Below, one piece after another: positions 1-10,898 of a stretch of 64,000 nucleotides of DNA; within the stretch, counting starts at the first letter, position 1, and each line of letters begins with the position of its first letter. Position numbers and translations under genes: made by a program. Under the pieces are notes generated by a model. The model made no database searches. It was not told where the DNA came from and was given only the letters and a program-made list of their open reading frames with translations. The stretch covers positions 1-64,000 of the forward strand of contig NAJO01000035.1 of assembly GCA_002077065.1 (NCBI GenBank), in the 5' to 3' direction. Source of the stretch: Cryoendolithus antarcticus. Lineage: Eukaryota; Ascomycota; Dothideomycetes; Cladosporiales; Cladosporiaceae.

Positions 1-777
1 CGCTCAACCTTCGCCTCCCCACCCCCACCAGCATCCTACGGCCAAGGCCCCGCTCCAGCTCAAGGCAGCCACAACCGCCCTCCAATACCCGCGCAGCAGC
101 GTCCACCAACCGTCGCGCCGAGTCCAAAAGACGCCTCTGATCGAGATGCGCTATGGCCGATTTTCTTGCAAGTCGATAAAGACCGCAGTGGCCAGCTGAG
201 CGAAGAGGAGTTACGGCGCGCGCTAGTAAATGGCGATTACACCGCCTTCGACATCCACACCGTGAAAATGATGATCCGCATGTTCGACACCGACCGCTCT
301 GGCACGATAAACTTCGACGAATTCTGCGGTCTTTGGGGTTTCTTGGCAGCTTGGCGAGGACTGTTCGATCGCTTTGATGTCGATAGATCCGGCACTATCA
401 GTCTGCGGGAATTTGAGGACGCGTTGGTGGCGTTCGGATACCGGCTTAGTGGCGGGTTCGTGGGACTGTTGTTCAATACCTATGCTAAGAATGTGCGAGG
501 ACGGGGCGACGAGGTGGGCAGGGAGAAGGGGCTGAGTTTCGATTTGTTCGTCCAGGCTTGTATTTCGTTGAAGAGGATGACGGATGTGTTTAAGCGGTAT
601 GATGAGGATCGGGATGGGTATATTACGTTGAGTTTGTAAGTTGCATCCCTTGACATGACGTAGAGATTCAGGATGAGGATTGCTGACTTGCATCGCAGTG
701 AGGAGTTCTTGACAGGTGCGCAGAGTCTCTTCTTGTTCAACTCCATCTCGACGGTCACCGATACGGGACTTTACTGA
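1..777 (+). CDS. Penta-EF-hand calcium-binding protein (Pef1/ALG-2-like), 5' end missing
   Basis: The frame is open from base 1, so the start lies outside the window. Exons as read: <1..635 and 699..777, with a 63-nt GT-AG intron. The visible N-terminal part is rich in Pro, Gly, Gln and Ala, as in the flexible N-terminus of peflin and ALG-2. Several EF-hand loops follow: DKDRSGQLSEEE, DTDRSGTINFDE, DVDRSGTISLRE and DEDRDGYITLSF. Exon 2 supplies the end of the last hand (EEFLTG) and a short tail ending in TDTGLY. PEF proteins dimerise and bind target proteins in a calcium-dependent way in the cytosol. The order of hands and the Pro/Gly-rich head support PEF over calmodulin. Which PEF subtype it is cannot be told from the fragment. 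Confidence 0.85.
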
Positions 778-1326
778 GAGGTAGAGCCTCTTATCTCTGC
801 TGGACGACGTGCTGACGACCGTCGGCAGAGATCCTTCGGCAACTGAAGTAAACGCTCGACACGAGCCAATGCATGCAGGACACTGCCCCACATCACACGA
901 CCAGAGCGCGGCATCGATCCGAGAAAGCAAAGAACATGGCACGCTGGGTTCATCCGATCCTGCGAGCCCGCTCGCACACTGCGGACCGTCCGCGAGCCCG
1001 ATTTCCGTCGTGACAGAGAGCTTGGATCCATAGCCAGTACCAGCTCTTGACGGCAAAGTAGGAATCATTGGATGACGAGAGAATGTGAAGACTTTTATAT
1101 GGAAATGTTGGCAATGCGAAGATCTGCGGCGCGAAGATCTGCGGCAAGGTCTGAAATGCATGATTCGATGAAGGTGGGATTCGATTAGCTAGAGAGTAGA
1201 GTACAGATACCCAAGCATGCATCGTTGCATCTTCAGCATGAGTCCTCGGCTGTTCACTCCATGCTACCCCATTTTCCAAAACGCCTCGCTGTACGCAGAT
1301 TGAAAATCAACCATTCCTTCATCGTC
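778..1326. other. Convergent 3' intergenic region
   Basis: This lies between the convergent ends of the EF-hand gene and the MFS gene. The only structure I see is a 15-bp tandem duplication (unit gcgaagatctgcgg plus one base) at 1116-1144. No supported gene. Confidence 0.6.
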
Positions 1327-3307
1327 TCAATGCCCCGCTTTCTCCAGATCCCTCACCCTCTCCTCCCCTCCCTCCGGCAACGGCGGCACCCCACCCGTTC
1401 CCGCCGTACTCGGCCGACTCCCCTCCCCACTCTTCCTGACCTTCCTGCTCGCCTTCCTCTCATCCCGCTCCGTCTTATCAAGCGCCGCATGCTGCTTCTC
1501 GGCCTCTAAGCCAACCTCAGCCTCATGATGCTCCCTGCTCAGCACTTTCTTCTGGATGAAGAACGCTGCGACGAGTCCGGCTGCGGAAAAGCACGTGTAC
1601 ATTATCCACATCGGCTGTAAGCTATCCGCAACTGCCGCGCGGGCGATGACGGCTTGGGCCGCGGGGAGGGCGTTGATGACGGCTGAGTTTGCGCCGGCGT
1701 TGCCACCGCCGATTTGTTTCACTAGCTGGGGGCCGAGAGCAGCCGTGAGCGAGGCGGATTTCTTGGCCATGCTGTTCTGGAAGACTACCTGTCCGATCAC
1801 GATCGAGATGGATGTAGCGAGCTGGCGACAGAATCCGAGTGTAGCGGTCGCGGTGCCGATGTCCCGCGGGTTGATGTGGGCTTGTAGCGCGATTATGGGC
1901 GCTTGGAACAAAGGTCCTATGCCGAAGCCGGCGACGAGTTGGAAAACTATGAGTTTCGCCCAGGAGGATGTTGCGTCGAAGTTTATGAATAGCCCGAAGC
2001 CGAGGGTCATCATTGAGAGGCCGAGGTAGATTGGAGGGATGAAGAGGCCGGCTTTGCGGACGTAGATGCCTGTACCGATGCTGCTGACTGACAGCGCAGC
2101 GGCGGTGGGTAGGACGTACACGCCGGACATGATTGGCGAGGCGCCGCGGACGGATTGGAAGTACAGGGGGAGATAGTAGGATCCTGAAATGAAGACCAGG
2201 CCGTGGATGAAGACCACCGTCAGGCTGGCGATATTGGTAGTCTGGGCGAAGAGGCGTGTGGGCATCAGCGGGTAGGGCGGAATGTGCTTTTCGTAGAAGC
2301 CGAAGATGACGAAGGTCAGGACGCCGAAGACGATGAGGCAGATCACTGTTGCTGAGGCCCAGGGGTAGGTTTCGCCGCCAAATTGCAGGCCGAAAAGGAA
2401 CATGAGTGTCGCACCGATCACGAGGACTGAGCCGACCCAGTCGATTGCTTTTAGGCCTTCAAGAATTGGGGTTGTGGGCGTTTTGATGTCGAGGAAAATG
2501 AGCAGGATGAAGAAGGCTAGGCCGTCGAGCGGGAGGTTGATGTAGAAGCTGCGTTCTATGTTAGCGTTGCAGTCGGTTGATGTATCAATATAAGCAGACT
2601 TACCACCAGCGCCAAGAAGCCTTCTCTGTCAGAACACCGCCTATGATCGGCCCGATGGCAGAGGCGAGTGACCAGACGCCGCCGATGACACCGTAGAAGG
2701 CGCCGCGAACACGAAGACTGAACAGGTCTCCGATCGTGATGTTCACGAGGATCACCAGCCCACCGCCACCCAAACCCTGCACAGCACGAGCAGCGATCAG
2801 CATGCCTATGCTTGTCGACAGCGCCGCCACCAGTGAGCCAATCATGAACACGATGTTCGCCAGCAAAAGCATCGGTTTCCGGCCAAAGATATCAGAGATC
2901 TTGCCCCACGAAGGGACAGAAGCGGCGTTTGCCAGAGTGAAAGCAGAGCCGATCCAGGTGTAGCCTGAGGTGCTGTGGAAGTGCTCGCTAATCGTCGGAA
3001 GCGCTGTCGTGATGATCGTAACATCTAATGCGGCCAGGAACACGGCCATGCAGAGGGCAGCCATGATGATGGCGACTTTGCCTTTGGAGCGGCCGCCGTA
3101 TTCGTCGTTGGGATCTGGGACTCCGGCGGCAACTTCGCCTTTCTCTGCGACAGCCGCGTCTGGCACTGTTGCCGTGTTTGTTGGCGTTGTCGCGGTCTGC
3201 GGTGGTGAGCCATGGTCGACTGGGCTGGGAGCGCTTGATTCGCCATGCTTAGTGATTCCAACGGGCTCGTTCAGTGTGCTCGACTTGGAGCTGTCGTCGG
3301 ACGCCAT
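1327..3307 (-). CDS. MFS multidrug transporter, DHA2 (14-TM) family
   Basis: Exons on the minus strand: 3307..2604 and 2548..1327, with a 55-nt intron whose removal restores SWRWCFYINLPLDG, a hallmark of this family. The product is 641 residues. A polar Ser/Thr/Pro-rich cytoplasmic head of about 75 residues is followed by hydrophobic helices. Motif A is recognisable as GKISDIFGRKP, motif C as the GPIIGGVL stretch, and a basic, charged tail of about 70 residues ends the protein. DHA2 proteins are proton-driven plasma-membrane exporters of drugs, toxins or secondary metabolites. No biosynthetic gene lies beside it, so a specific metabolite cannot be assigned. The gene is transcribed divergently from the unknown gene at 4753. 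Confidence 0.92.
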
Positions 3308-4752
3308 GGCTGTGTATAGTTCTCAAGACCTGCACTCTCGCGATCACTGACGTTAAATGCCAATGGTGCCCAGACCACTGATGTGGATTAACTTCGGCTG
3401 TTGTGGGGACGACTGGAACAACTTCACATATGTGGCAGACGAACGGGCAAGGAAAGAATCAACGAGCGTGAAATCTAAGAGGCGCATGACAAGACTGTCG
3501 GTAGTACATGTACCTAATTCGTGGCGTGCTGCATGTTTTGTAATGATCGATGACGAGGATCGTGATCTCGGCCGACCGACCACTTTATCGGGTGTTCGGG
3601 TCGATGCAAGGCCTAAAATGAGAAGGCTTAAATCCGCTACCGACCGATCGCGTGTCGCCGTGTCGCGTGGCTATTCACCGCTGGGCAGAATCTATGAGGT
3701 GTGCTTCGGTTTCGCGACTTCACTTCTCCACTCGCACTCCAAACCGGATTACACTTTGTATTTGAAAATTGCTCATGATGAGAGCATGAAGATCCATCTG
3801 CATCTGAATGAGCGCTACTCACGATGGCCTGATTGAGATGGCGTATGCATGTGTGAGAATTGCATCGCACGAGCCGACTTGTATCCAACGGAATCGCGAT
3901 GAAAAGAAGTGTCGTGAGCATCTAGCAGTACGACATGTGATGTGTCCTGACTGGAGAGCGTCCGATGGCGATGTGAGTGAAGACTTGCTGTCAAGAGTCG
4001 CTGTGCGGAGTAGGAGCTGTAATGAAAGACCGCTGGCGACATGTCAGAGGTGATCCTAGTACGTACGATGCATGAATCTGCTGAGATGTTATTGCTTATG
4101 ATCACCTCAGGCTTCGATGCTCCAGCGGAATGAAGGAGTGTATACGAAGACATGCGCTGCCTGCGACGACCGATGTAGCATGGCAAGTCATGTGGACGAC
4201 CTGCGGCGATGACATGGGACGATGCCAGACCGACCTCATCAATTTGCCGCTCTCACAGTATCTTCGAGCGAATTGTCTGCACTGAGGCGGCAGAGGAGTG
4301 CTATAAGCTCGGGTGAAGCGTCGCGAGGTGAAGGGAGGTCAGATGAAGTGAAGTGAGGTGAGTTCGAGGTAAGGTCGGGTACTCTCATGTGTAGGTCGCT
4401 CCTTCCTTAAGCACTCTATCACTGTGATTTCTGTTGTTCCCTGTCACATGCAACCCCTAGGCACCGCTATATACCTTTCCTTATTCTCCGCTTCTCTTCT
4501 ACTACTACTTACGCTACTACACACCTAGGTAAGCACGGCTCCTACCCCTAGTTTGCTCGGCGTCCGACACGTCACTGCCGAGAACTCTCGCCGCTTGCTT
4601 TAGTGACGACGGCGAGGTCTCGGCAGCTGCCAACGCACTGCCGAGACTTCCTGCTGTTTGCTAGAGTGAAGCCCTGTACTCTCGGCGGCGACTCGGCGCT
4701 GACGGCGGCGTTTCACCTACTACTCATTTACTAATACGCACTAGCAGGCATA
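3308..4752. promoter_or_regulatory. Long divergent intergenic region with a dyad motif cluster
   Basis: About 1.4 kb between two divergent starts. No ORF is convincing. From 4430 to 4545 the plus strand becomes pyrimidine-rich and holds TATATA at 4468-4473. Downstream is a cluster of the element CTGCCGAGA and its inverse (see 4573-4690). A GA-rich stretch lies near 4320-4370. Confidence 0.45.
4617..4647. repeat. Perfect 10-bp inverted repeat (gtctcggcag / ctgccgagac)
   Basis: Arms at 4617-4626 and 4638-4647 are exact reverse complements around an 11-base spacer. A further direct copy of ctgccgaga lies at about 4575, and ctcggcg repeats occur near 4680-4700. The cluster sits 105-180 bp upstream of the ATG at 4753. 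It could be a binding site for a dimeric regulator or an RNA hairpin in the 5' leader. Confidence 0.6.
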
Positions 4753-7105
4753 ATGTGTATCGACCACTTTGTTCGCTATGCATGCGGGCATACAAAGCTC
4801 CTACCCACCCTTTGTAGCGAACAAGGCAACCCCTTGTTTATCCGACAATCATGCCTGCAATACGAGCTACGAAGGTACTTGAATAATGGGGGATGCGGAG
4901 GACATAACGGCACATACTGTGCACCTAGACGCCAACGAATCCAGAATTGGCTCGAGAACACTATTCCAGTCGCGGAATCACCACTCATCGAGCCACTACA
5001 ATCTCTCACCGACAACACTGAATTGGACTTCACTGTCGACGCAGATGTCAATACCACAGGCCACTTCCAGTGGCCCTCGAGAGATGCACCCACCACTCCT
5101 ACTACCACTCAAGTACATCAACTCGCTGGCAAGCCGCAATCAACCTCTCCTGTGCAGCTACCGCAGCAGATAGCTACCACAGCCGCAATGGTTGACGAAC
5201 AAGCACTCACTGGACTGAACGAAGCGGATCGCCTGAAGGCTATCGCCGCAGCGAACAGGCGTCAAAGGCACGACAGAGTCGCAAATGAGCTGACTGAACA
5301 GGGTTGGCAAATCAATGAACTGACGTGGTACACCACCGAGCAGGAAAGAACTGCGGCGCGTGAAGGGATTGCAGCTGCACCGGCGCCAAAGAAAGGCGTG
5401 AGGATTGGGAAAGGCCCGAGGGGAGGCAAGGAGAGCAGAGGTGGAAAAGGTGTGGTTCTCATTCACTTGGAAAGGGGTGCTTCACTAACAATTAGCAGTG
5501 GGGACTCAAGGCCGCCAGCAAGGCCTTCCTCGCAAGTACTCGGACGACCCGCTGCCAGAGGAGCAGTCCGACGATGAGGTCGCTCCACGCCGCAGTGGAA
5601 AATCTGCGAGACCAGACGACGATTATGTCGACCAGATGGACGAGGACGTCAGTCCCGTCAAGAAGCGTGGCCGTCCGGCCAAGGCACCCACCCAGCGCAA
5701 GCGGCTGAGTAACGACGGCCCTGGTCTTACCAACGAGCCTCTCACTGGCGAAGGTCTCAGGACATACGCCCGCAGGATTACCAAGCCGTCGGCCACGCAA
5801 GACAAGCCCATCACGCCACGCAAGCTCGGTTCTCCGTTCGAGCACCCGCGCTCCCTGCCTCGCAAAACAACGTACAACAAGCATCAGCCTACGGGAGCTG
5901 CTATGAGCCAAAATCACAGCTACCCTCCCGTCAACTCGATGAATGTCGGTGCTCCGGCGCTTGCCAGGATGGGCCTTCATCATCAGCCGACTGGGACTAT
6001 GGCGCCGCCGCCATTGCCGAAGCCGATGTTGGGGCAATACGACTACAATACCAACTCGTATATGCCAGTCGCCGGCAGCTATGGGCAGGTGCAGCAGGGA
6101 CAGATGCAGCCACCGAGTGCACATATGCAGGCATATCAAGCGTTGCAGAACCAGATGGCGCCTCCATATCAGATGTCGCAATCGATGCATGGCCAAATGT
6201 CGCAGCCGATGCAAGGCCAGATGCCACAGCACGTTTCCAGCCAGATGTCTCAGCCTACGTCTCATGCGACAGTGCCTCATCCGCGCTACGGTCAGATGCC
6301 GCAGACAGCATTTACTCCGCAAGGCGGGTATGCAGCGCCAATGCACGGGCTCAATCAGGCTGGTGTGTCCACGGTACTGGGCAACTATGGCCACCAAGAC
6401 GGTCTTCCAGCCCCGATGCCGTCCGAGGGTTACTGGGGTCCGCCGAATTACAACGAGCCGCTATCAGCCGCCGCCATCCAAGCCATTGATGACATGTTCA
6501 AGCATGGAATGCGCCGCGACAGCAAATTTCCGGAGGGTGTCTCGAACACCCAGAGCACCAATCAGAACAACAACAACCTTCTCACACAACCTGCACAGAT
6601 GGCTGACCGGGAGCCACCTTCAAGCGGCCAGCAGCAGGTTATGGGCGACAGCTTCGACCAGCAGCATGGGCTGCCCAGCCAGCCGCACACAGCACAGACG
6701 AGTCAGTACTTCGACCCAGCGGCCACTAACAATACTGAGTGGCTCATCGGTCAGCCAGCTGCGTTCCACGAGCCCGCTCCCGTCGACGACCCCGAAGCCC
6801 GCGCCAACAGCCGCTACAATCCGCTGAACATGTTCCCCCGCAGCGTTCCGGACGGTCTGCCTTCGAGCACGCACCCCAATACCATCGTGCCTGCTGTGAC
6901 CATGGTCCCGGTTTCGTCCTTGAAGTATCAGGACAATGGTACAAAGCCAAAGACTGAGAACAAGGGAACGGTGGACCCAGGATTAACGATGGATGGGGCT
7001 TTCGACGGGATGAACGTTGAGCAGGGTGAAGGGAATGGTGGTGATCCAGACTGGGATGCGTTGATGGCGGATGGAGGGTTTGAGGTTGATGCTGAGGGTT
7101 TGTGA
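4753..7105 (+). CDS. Unknown protein: Cys/His-rich N-terminus, Gln/Met/Pro-rich body
   Basis: Exons: 4753..5449 and 5499..7105. The 49-nt intron has a good branch site (ctaac) and cag acceptor, and joins the frames in phase; the product is 767 residues. I do not recognise a named family. The first 60 residues hold Cys2, Cys11, His13, Cys21, Cys34, Cys48, His51 and Cys56, which could bind zinc. A basic Gly/Lys/Arg stretch follows near residues 213-232. Then come bipartite basic motifs (KKRGRPAKAP, an AT-hook-like core), a long Gln/Met/Pro region with a repeated QMSQPM-type unit (about residues 415-480), and an acidic C-terminus containing DPDWDALMADGGF. The composition suggests a nuclear protein with an activation-type tail; this is inference. 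The second-frame reading at 5943-6827 is a shadow. Confidence 0.75.
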
Positions 7106-7832
7106 AGGGGCTGGATAGGAATGGCACAGACATTGTGTAAGGGGTGGACGGGCACTGATTGGGCATAGCGTGGGCATTGGAAAGGCATTGTGACACATCT
7201 TGGGCGTTCTTAATTTTCCGCGATACCCCGGATGGCCAAATGAGCCGATTGACTGACTGGCCGAGATTGAGGTCTGAGTGAATTAGGATAGACAAATTGG
7301 AATGACGGTGCGATTAGCTAGGTAATCTCACTGAAATTGACAGAGTACTTGTGCTACTGTAGACTTAGCTAAGGCAGTGAAAGACTACATTGCTACGTCA
7401 GTGAGAGAACATGACGCGCATGGTCAGCCAAGCCCCTCTCACTGGAATCGACGGGGGCCTTGTGCTACTGTAACCCTAGCCGGTACAGTCGAATACTACA
7501 CTGTTGCGTCAACGAGAGCGCCTTGCACCCAAATTTCCTTACAACAACACAACCTCCTTAGCTCGATGCTGGTGATGGAGCACAGGCACCCTTCGATGAA
7601 TGAAGCCTAAGACTCACAGATTGTCACGTAGAAGAGAGACAGCCGGACTTCTCGTGCTGCCCGAATGTCCGCAGCTGGTAGTCTATTGCTTCCCAGTGAA
7701 ACTTCATCGAGCCTACGGCTTATACAGTTTCGCCTTAATGTGCTCCCGCAATGCCATTTGATCAGTGAGAAGATCCTCTGGGCTGCAAAGATTAGCAGTT
7801 GAATGCGACACGCCGGTCGTGGGCCTTGTCTA
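7106..7832. repeat. Intergenic region with two imperfect 60-bp direct repeats
   Basis: Copies at 7348-7407 and 7459-7518 both begin cttgtgctactgta and end near gag-ag. I count 44 of 60 matching positions, with starts 111 bp apart. No conserved coding frame is evident. The rest of this convergent spacer (3' ends of the unknown gene and of pyridoxal kinase) shows nothing else. Confidence 0.55.
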
Positions 7833-9218
7833 TCATTCACTTGCAGTGGCAGCTGTGGCTGCATCGTCGGCCGCCTCCGCCCTGGCTTGTTCTCCTGCAT
7901 CAGTGCCTGGCTTGCCGTGCACCTCCTCGGTGGCCTCGACACCCTCCTCGCCAACGTCTAGGCTCACTGCCTTGAAATTTTCAACATCAGGCGGCTCCCT
8001 CAAGGCCCCAGCGTTCCTCACAACTCTCACTTCAGCCGCCCTCGTATATTGCAGATGCCTTTCGTCCGCTTCGTCATCACCAGCTTTCCCATTACTATGA
8101 CCTTCGGTCCACACCTCGACCACGGCATTGTAATGCTTCGCTGTGTCCTTGAGCACGGCATGCATACTGGCCAGAACTTTTTCAGCTGCCCTCGCCAGTG
8201 GCAGATCTTGCGGCAGCACATCATCTGGACTCTGCCATGACTTTGTCGTAAGGAGGCCTGCGGATGCAGCTGCTTGCCGAAGTCTGCCGGACATGAGGGA
8301 TGCGAACATGTCGCCGGTCCCGGAAAAGAAAATTGGAAGAGCAGTGACAGTAATGCGAAACAGCCGAGGCTTCATATTCGAGGTAGCTGTCGAGCCGACG
8401 ACAGACAACTTCGCACTAGTAGCCAGATCCTCTTCAGCAGCCGACGGCGTATTCGAGGTCGTAGCCGGAAGCCGTATAGACGTGATAAGCACGTGCGGCG
8501 TCCGGTGGACCTGATGCAATGTCGCAATCGCCTGCCGCATGGTAGCCAGATCGTTGATCTTCACACCAGACAACAGCTCAGCCTCGAATTGATTCGGCAG
8601 TATCAAGTCCGCGTCTTTGAGCAGACTGCAATAGACTGGCACGCATTCCTCGGCTACGTAAATGCGGCCGTTGTCGCCCATAACGGGATCCAGGACCCAG
8701 AAGAAGGAGCCGGGCCTGAGCGTGGATGCTAGGCGGAGCTCGCGCGCAATGTGGCCGACGGCTTCTACAACTTCGGCGGACGGACAGTAGCCAGAAAGTA
8801 GCATGTCGAAGTCGTTCAGGCGGGCCGATTTAAGGCCGGCGTAGAGCTCGGAGATCTCGGAGGCAGGGGTCTTGCGGCCACGGACACGGCGGTAGGCGAC
8901 GTGATTACCTATGAAATGCGTTCAGGAGTGTGAACATACTTGAGATCAATGTTTAGCGTACTGTAGTTGACTGTGTGAATCGCAGAGACTTCGCAGCCCA
9001 GAGTCTGCATGCAGAAGGTTGCCATCGTGTTACCCACATAGCTGCGTCTCGTTCAGTAAACGGTGTTGGATAATGAGCTTCTGACTATGAGAGAACTGCT
9101 CACCCTGAAGTTACCTTTGTCGATCATCAGCTACTGTTCAGTTTGGTCATGGTGGCAGGTGACCCACATGACTGGCAATTGCCAGGACGTGAGTTTCTGG
9201 CACCTCTGCGTCCGCCAT
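7833..9218 (-). CDS. Pyridoxal kinase
   Basis: Exons on the minus strand: 9218..9168, 9114..9104, 9041..8962 and 8908..7833, giving 405 residues. The product phosphorylates pyridoxal, pyridoxine and pyridoxamine at the 5' position to make PLP precursors. Splicing yields the family's N-terminus: VLAIASH, then VTSGYVGNTMATF. DPVMGDNGRIYV, LILPNQFEAELLSG and the anion-hole motif FSGTGDMFASL follow in order. Exon 2 is only 11 nt long (9104-9114) and encodes part of the SHVxxGYVGN motif. After the kinase core there is a charged, Ala/Glu-rich extension of about 70 residues that ordinary family members lack. PCNA is transcribed in the same direction just upstream. Confidence 0.93.
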
Positions 9219-9545
9219 GTTGGCGTCGGCAGCCTCTGACCCGAGTGAGATATAGTGGAATGAGTGGACGGGGATATTGCACTGGAAGAGTGTTTATCTG
9301 CGAGATGTACTGGGTGACTCGTCTGACGTCGGTTTCTCGGGGAAACCTTGCTCCGACATCACTTGCGCCTCAGGCCGAACAACAGGTCCGCTACACTGCA
9401 ACGCAACAGGCTGCGTGCTATGGAGTGATGGCCTGCTATGCTCATGGTATGTCCTGAAGCGCCCCATTGTCTCGCAGAATTGTCCTCTGCCACTTGCCTA
9501 CCGTCCGTTCACACATTTGCATCGTCCACTTTCATACATCCTCCT
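9219..9545. other. Spacer between PCNA and pyridoxal kinase
   Basis: Head-to-tail spacer on the minus strand. It must hold the PCNA 3' end and the pyridoxal kinase promoter. I see no gene or distinct repeat in it. Confidence 0.5.
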
Positions 9546-10532
9546 CTACTCATCATCGCCGATCTATGGTCTTGTCAGCAAAGAGTCTTGCCTGTGATCG
9601 TAAGCTCACGTACCTTCGGTGCCAGGTAGAACCTGAGGTAGCTGTTGTTTGACAGCCCGTACTCAACCAGGAGCGGTACCTCGTTGCTCAAACACAGCCT
9701 CACCCTGTCTGACAAACCTGCAGCCTTGCAGAAGTTGACCAGGTACTTCAAGGAGAACGTCAGAGCGACCGGTTCGGTCAGGGAGATGTCCACACTCTTT
9801 GCGTCGTTCTCAACATTCGTGTGTTGGCGCAGCGAGACGGATCCGTTGCCGATGTCGCCTGTGCAAGTGAACTTGACACCCTCCTTCGTGCACTCGATCG
9901 CGACTGCGTCTTGTTAGTCCCATGTTTGATCCGACCCAATTGCTCATTCGTTGCCTACCAGACTCAGACAACGCCGACAGATCCCTCGTTATCCTCGAGA
10001 ACTCCGAGCTCGGCAGCGTGATCGTGGCCGCATACTCCGTATCCGGAATTCCCAAATGCTCCTGATCAATATCCATCAACTTGATATCGTACTCGCTCAG
10101 CCTGTCACTCTCCGGGCTCTCGAAGGTAAGGTTCACGACATCCGGCGCATCCTCCGCTTTGAGGGTGAGAATATCATCCCCTTGGGCGGCGCGCAGGACT
10201 TTCGTGAGGGAGGTGAGGTTGATGCCGAGCGCGATATTGCGGTCGCAGCGGAAGGGCGAGAAAGATTCGGACTTGAGCATCATGCTCACGAGGGCGACGT
10301 GGGAGTTGTCCATGGCTTGGAGGGCGATGCCGGAGTCATTGCAGTCGAAGTTGCAGTCTTGGACGAGATCTTTGATGGCATCGACGACCTGCCATATCAT
10401 TAGGGAGAGCACACACTGCGAGCTGTACCAGATCACATACCCTCTTCAGCATCGCCGCCTGCTCCAATCGTGCCTCAAGCACTATGATGTTGTCAGCTTT
10501 CGAGACAGCGAGCCAGTTATGAGAAACGTACT
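9546..10532 (-). CDS. Proliferating cell nuclear antigen (PCNA), DNA sliding clamp
   Basis: Five coding exons on the minus strand: 10532 (one base), 10481..10441, 10388..9959, 9903..9614 and 9563..9546. The product is 259 residues, the normal length for PCNA. It trimerises around DNA as processivity factor for DNA polymerases delta and epsilon and as a docking platform for repair proteins. Diagnostic stretches are [47 protein letters not shown] and LAPKIGDDE at the C-terminus. The start codon is split: A is the last base of the first exon and TG opens the next, across an intron with gtacgt donor and catag acceptor. Two MluI cell-cycle boxes lie upstream. Confidence 0.95.
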
Positions 10533-10898
10533 ATTTGCGGTATTGTGTGCTTCTCGAGGTACTACGCTCGTGTGCTTCGTAGTCGATCGGTATAGCGAGG
10601 CTTGCAATGGCAGATATGGGTTGGTGATTGTATATCGCAGCACCCAATATTTTGTGGCCAACGCGTTGACGCGTAGAGTGGGCAGTCGCGTCTGCACAGG
10701 CCATCAGCAAGTGATTCTCCCGCCTTTTCCACCGTTGGGCTTAAGATCGTAAACCCCGATCTGTTTGACCTTGTGCAAATCTGAGTCGTGCAGACTGGCG
10801 GTCTTATCCTGGTATTGTTCTCTGTGTGATAGCTTTCAATTGTTTTGACAATCTGGAGCAGCGTATCTACCCTCAGCAGACCATATCAGACGGCCGAG
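10533..10898. promoter_or_regulatory. Divergent promoter region, PCNA / amidase
   Basis: A 366-bp spacer between divergent starts. Apart from the MCB pair at 10661-10674 I see no further distinct element. Confidence 0.5.
10661..10674. promoter_or_regulatory. Two MCB (MluI cell-cycle box) sites upstream of PCNA
   Basis: ACGCGT occurs at 10661-10666 and again at 10669-10674, about 130-140 bp upstream of the PCNA start on the minus strand. The motif is palindromic, so orientation is free. ACGCGT is the known binding site of the MBF complex (Mbp1/Swi6 type), which switches on DNA-replication genes at G1/S in yeasts. A tandem pair in front of PCNA fits that role. The same spacer also leads to the divergent amidase. 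Confidence 0.75.

Noticed and set aside
223..1161. 312-codon minus-strand frame
   Set aside because: Runs antisense across the EF-hand exons; the plus strand encodes clear EF-hand loops and a matching intron.
5492..6827. Long frames on both strands (5492-6397 minus, 5943-6827 plus)
   Set aside because: Low-complexity shadows of the Gln/Met/Pro-rich gene: His/Arg/Leu runs from the same repeated codons.
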